64,000 bases of DNA from Thiomicrorhabdus marina (GTDB taxonomy: Bacteria; Pseudomonadota; Gammaproteobacteria; Thiomicrospirales; Thiomicrospiraceae), in contig NZ_JAGETV010000002.1 of assembly GCF_017571465.1 (NCBI RefSeq), forward strand, positions 185,767 through 249,766, given 5' to 3'. Made by a program: the position numbers and the translations under genes. Under the pieces are notes generated by a model. The model was not told where the DNA came from. It ran no database searches and saw nothing but the letters and a program-made list of their open reading frames with translations. Shown one piece after another: positions 63,757 through 64,000 of the stretch (position 1 is its first letter; each line of letters starts with the position of its first letter).

Positions 63757-64000
63757 TGTCCCGTCCTGAAATAGGTTGACACTTTTTTCAGGTTAAAAAC
63801 GCTCGATGGACTTCATCGGGCGTTTTGTATTTTAGCGCCAAGTGCGGGCGTTTCGTGTTGTAAATCTCAACCGACTCTTTCACCATCTGCCGAGCTTGCT
63901 GAATATCTTTGGGTTTTGTGAGCAAAAACTCATTCTTTAAAATCCCATTCACCCGTTCAGCCAAGGCATTTTGATAACAGTCATAACCGTCGGTCATGGA
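63757..64000 (-). mobile_element. IS3-family insertion sequence, right-hand part cut by window
   Basis: Begins at TGTCCCGTCCTGAAATAGG, which looks like a terminal inverted repeat (the left boundary may be off by a few bases), and contains the 3' end of a transposase gene on the minus strand. It lies about 18 bp after the nrdA stop. The other end is outside the window. Confidence 0.75.
63788..64000 (-). CDS. IS3-family transposase OrfB, C-terminal part
   Basis: Only the last ~70 residues are visible; the gene continues beyond the window edge. SMTDGYDCYQNALAERVNG with ILKNEFLL is the end of the rve integrase core, carrying the final catalytic Glu of the DDE triad in NALAERVNG. NTKRPHLALKYKTPDEVHR is the usual IS3 OrfB C-terminal motif. 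Nothing in the visible part suggests decay. Confidence 0.88.
   Translation of the reverse strand, partial: SMTDGYDCYQNALAERVNGILKNEFLLTKPKDIQQARQMVKESVEIYNTKRPHLALKYKTPDEVHRAFLT

Overview
The window looks like a chromosomal piece of a gammaproteobacterium of the Thiomicrospira / Hydrogenovibrio / Thiomicrorhabdus kind (sulfur-oxidising Piscirickettsiaceae). This is an inference from protein character: gammaproteobacterial gene pairs (pepA-holC, queA-tgt, yajC-secD-secF, pilT-pilU, lapG-lapD), a YeeE/YedE sulfur transporter, and exported Gly/Gln/Tyr/Pro-rich proteins that resemble sulfur globule proteins. Base composition is moderate, with very AT-rich intergenic stretches. No rRNA, CRISPR array or prophage was seen. 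One insertion sequence enters at the right edge.

Layout. (1) 1-6.7 kb, minus strand: an exopolysaccharide export operon (small exported protein, outer-membrane barrel, SLBB export protein, Wzc-type tyrosine kinase, CpsB/YwqE phosphatase, VpsP-like protein), ending in a 48-codon remnant of UDP-glucose dehydrogenase that overlaps the start of a flippase. (2) 7.1-15.3 kb: tRNA-Val and tRNA-Leu, then queA-tgt and yajC-secD-secF. These two groups are separated by about 2 kb holding hairpin repeats, a GIY-YIG gene and a YeeE transporter on the other strand. (3) 15.4-27.9 kb: a membrane protein with an acyl-CoA-binding-like partner, prfC, two tRNA-Asn, an unusual metallo-beta-lactamase-fold protein with a TetR regulator, the LapG/LapD biofilm switch, a CHAD protein, an orphan UmuD-like protease and an HD-GYP response regulator. 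(4) 28-34 kb: galU-pgi, a UDP-glucose-dehydrogenase-like protein without its catalytic cysteine, a phosphohexomutase and rlmJ. (5) 34-48.7 kb: lptG-lptF, pepA-holC, pilT-pilU-carboxypeptidase, a Cds6-like/L,D-transpeptidase pair, uvrB, an aminotransferase, and a periplasmic DNA ligase with a ComEA-like protein. (6) 49.2-58.9 kb, plus strand: the most unusual block. It holds an RND adaptor and pump, two exported low-complexity proteins (one sulfur-globule-like), a membrane-anchored TPR protein with a Tyr/Pro/Gly tail, a membrane-anchored Met-rich coiled coil and a dynamin-like GTPase. (7) 59-64 kb: ModE-type regulator, DUF2892 membrane protein, CobW-type GTPase, and nrdA with two NrdR boxes and DnaA boxes upstream. 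An IS3-type element sits just after nrdA, where nrdB might be expected.

How the parts fit. GalU, Pgi and the phosphohexomutase supply sugar nucleotides to the exopolysaccharide operon. LapG/LapD and the HD-GYP protein suggest c-di-GMP control of surface attachment, and PilT/PilU drive pilus retraction. ComEA-like protein plus secreted ligase fit pilus-dependent DNA uptake. The 49-59 kb block is proposed, as inference only, to export and organise an envelope or sulfur-globule structure. It is the best candidate for an undescribed system here.
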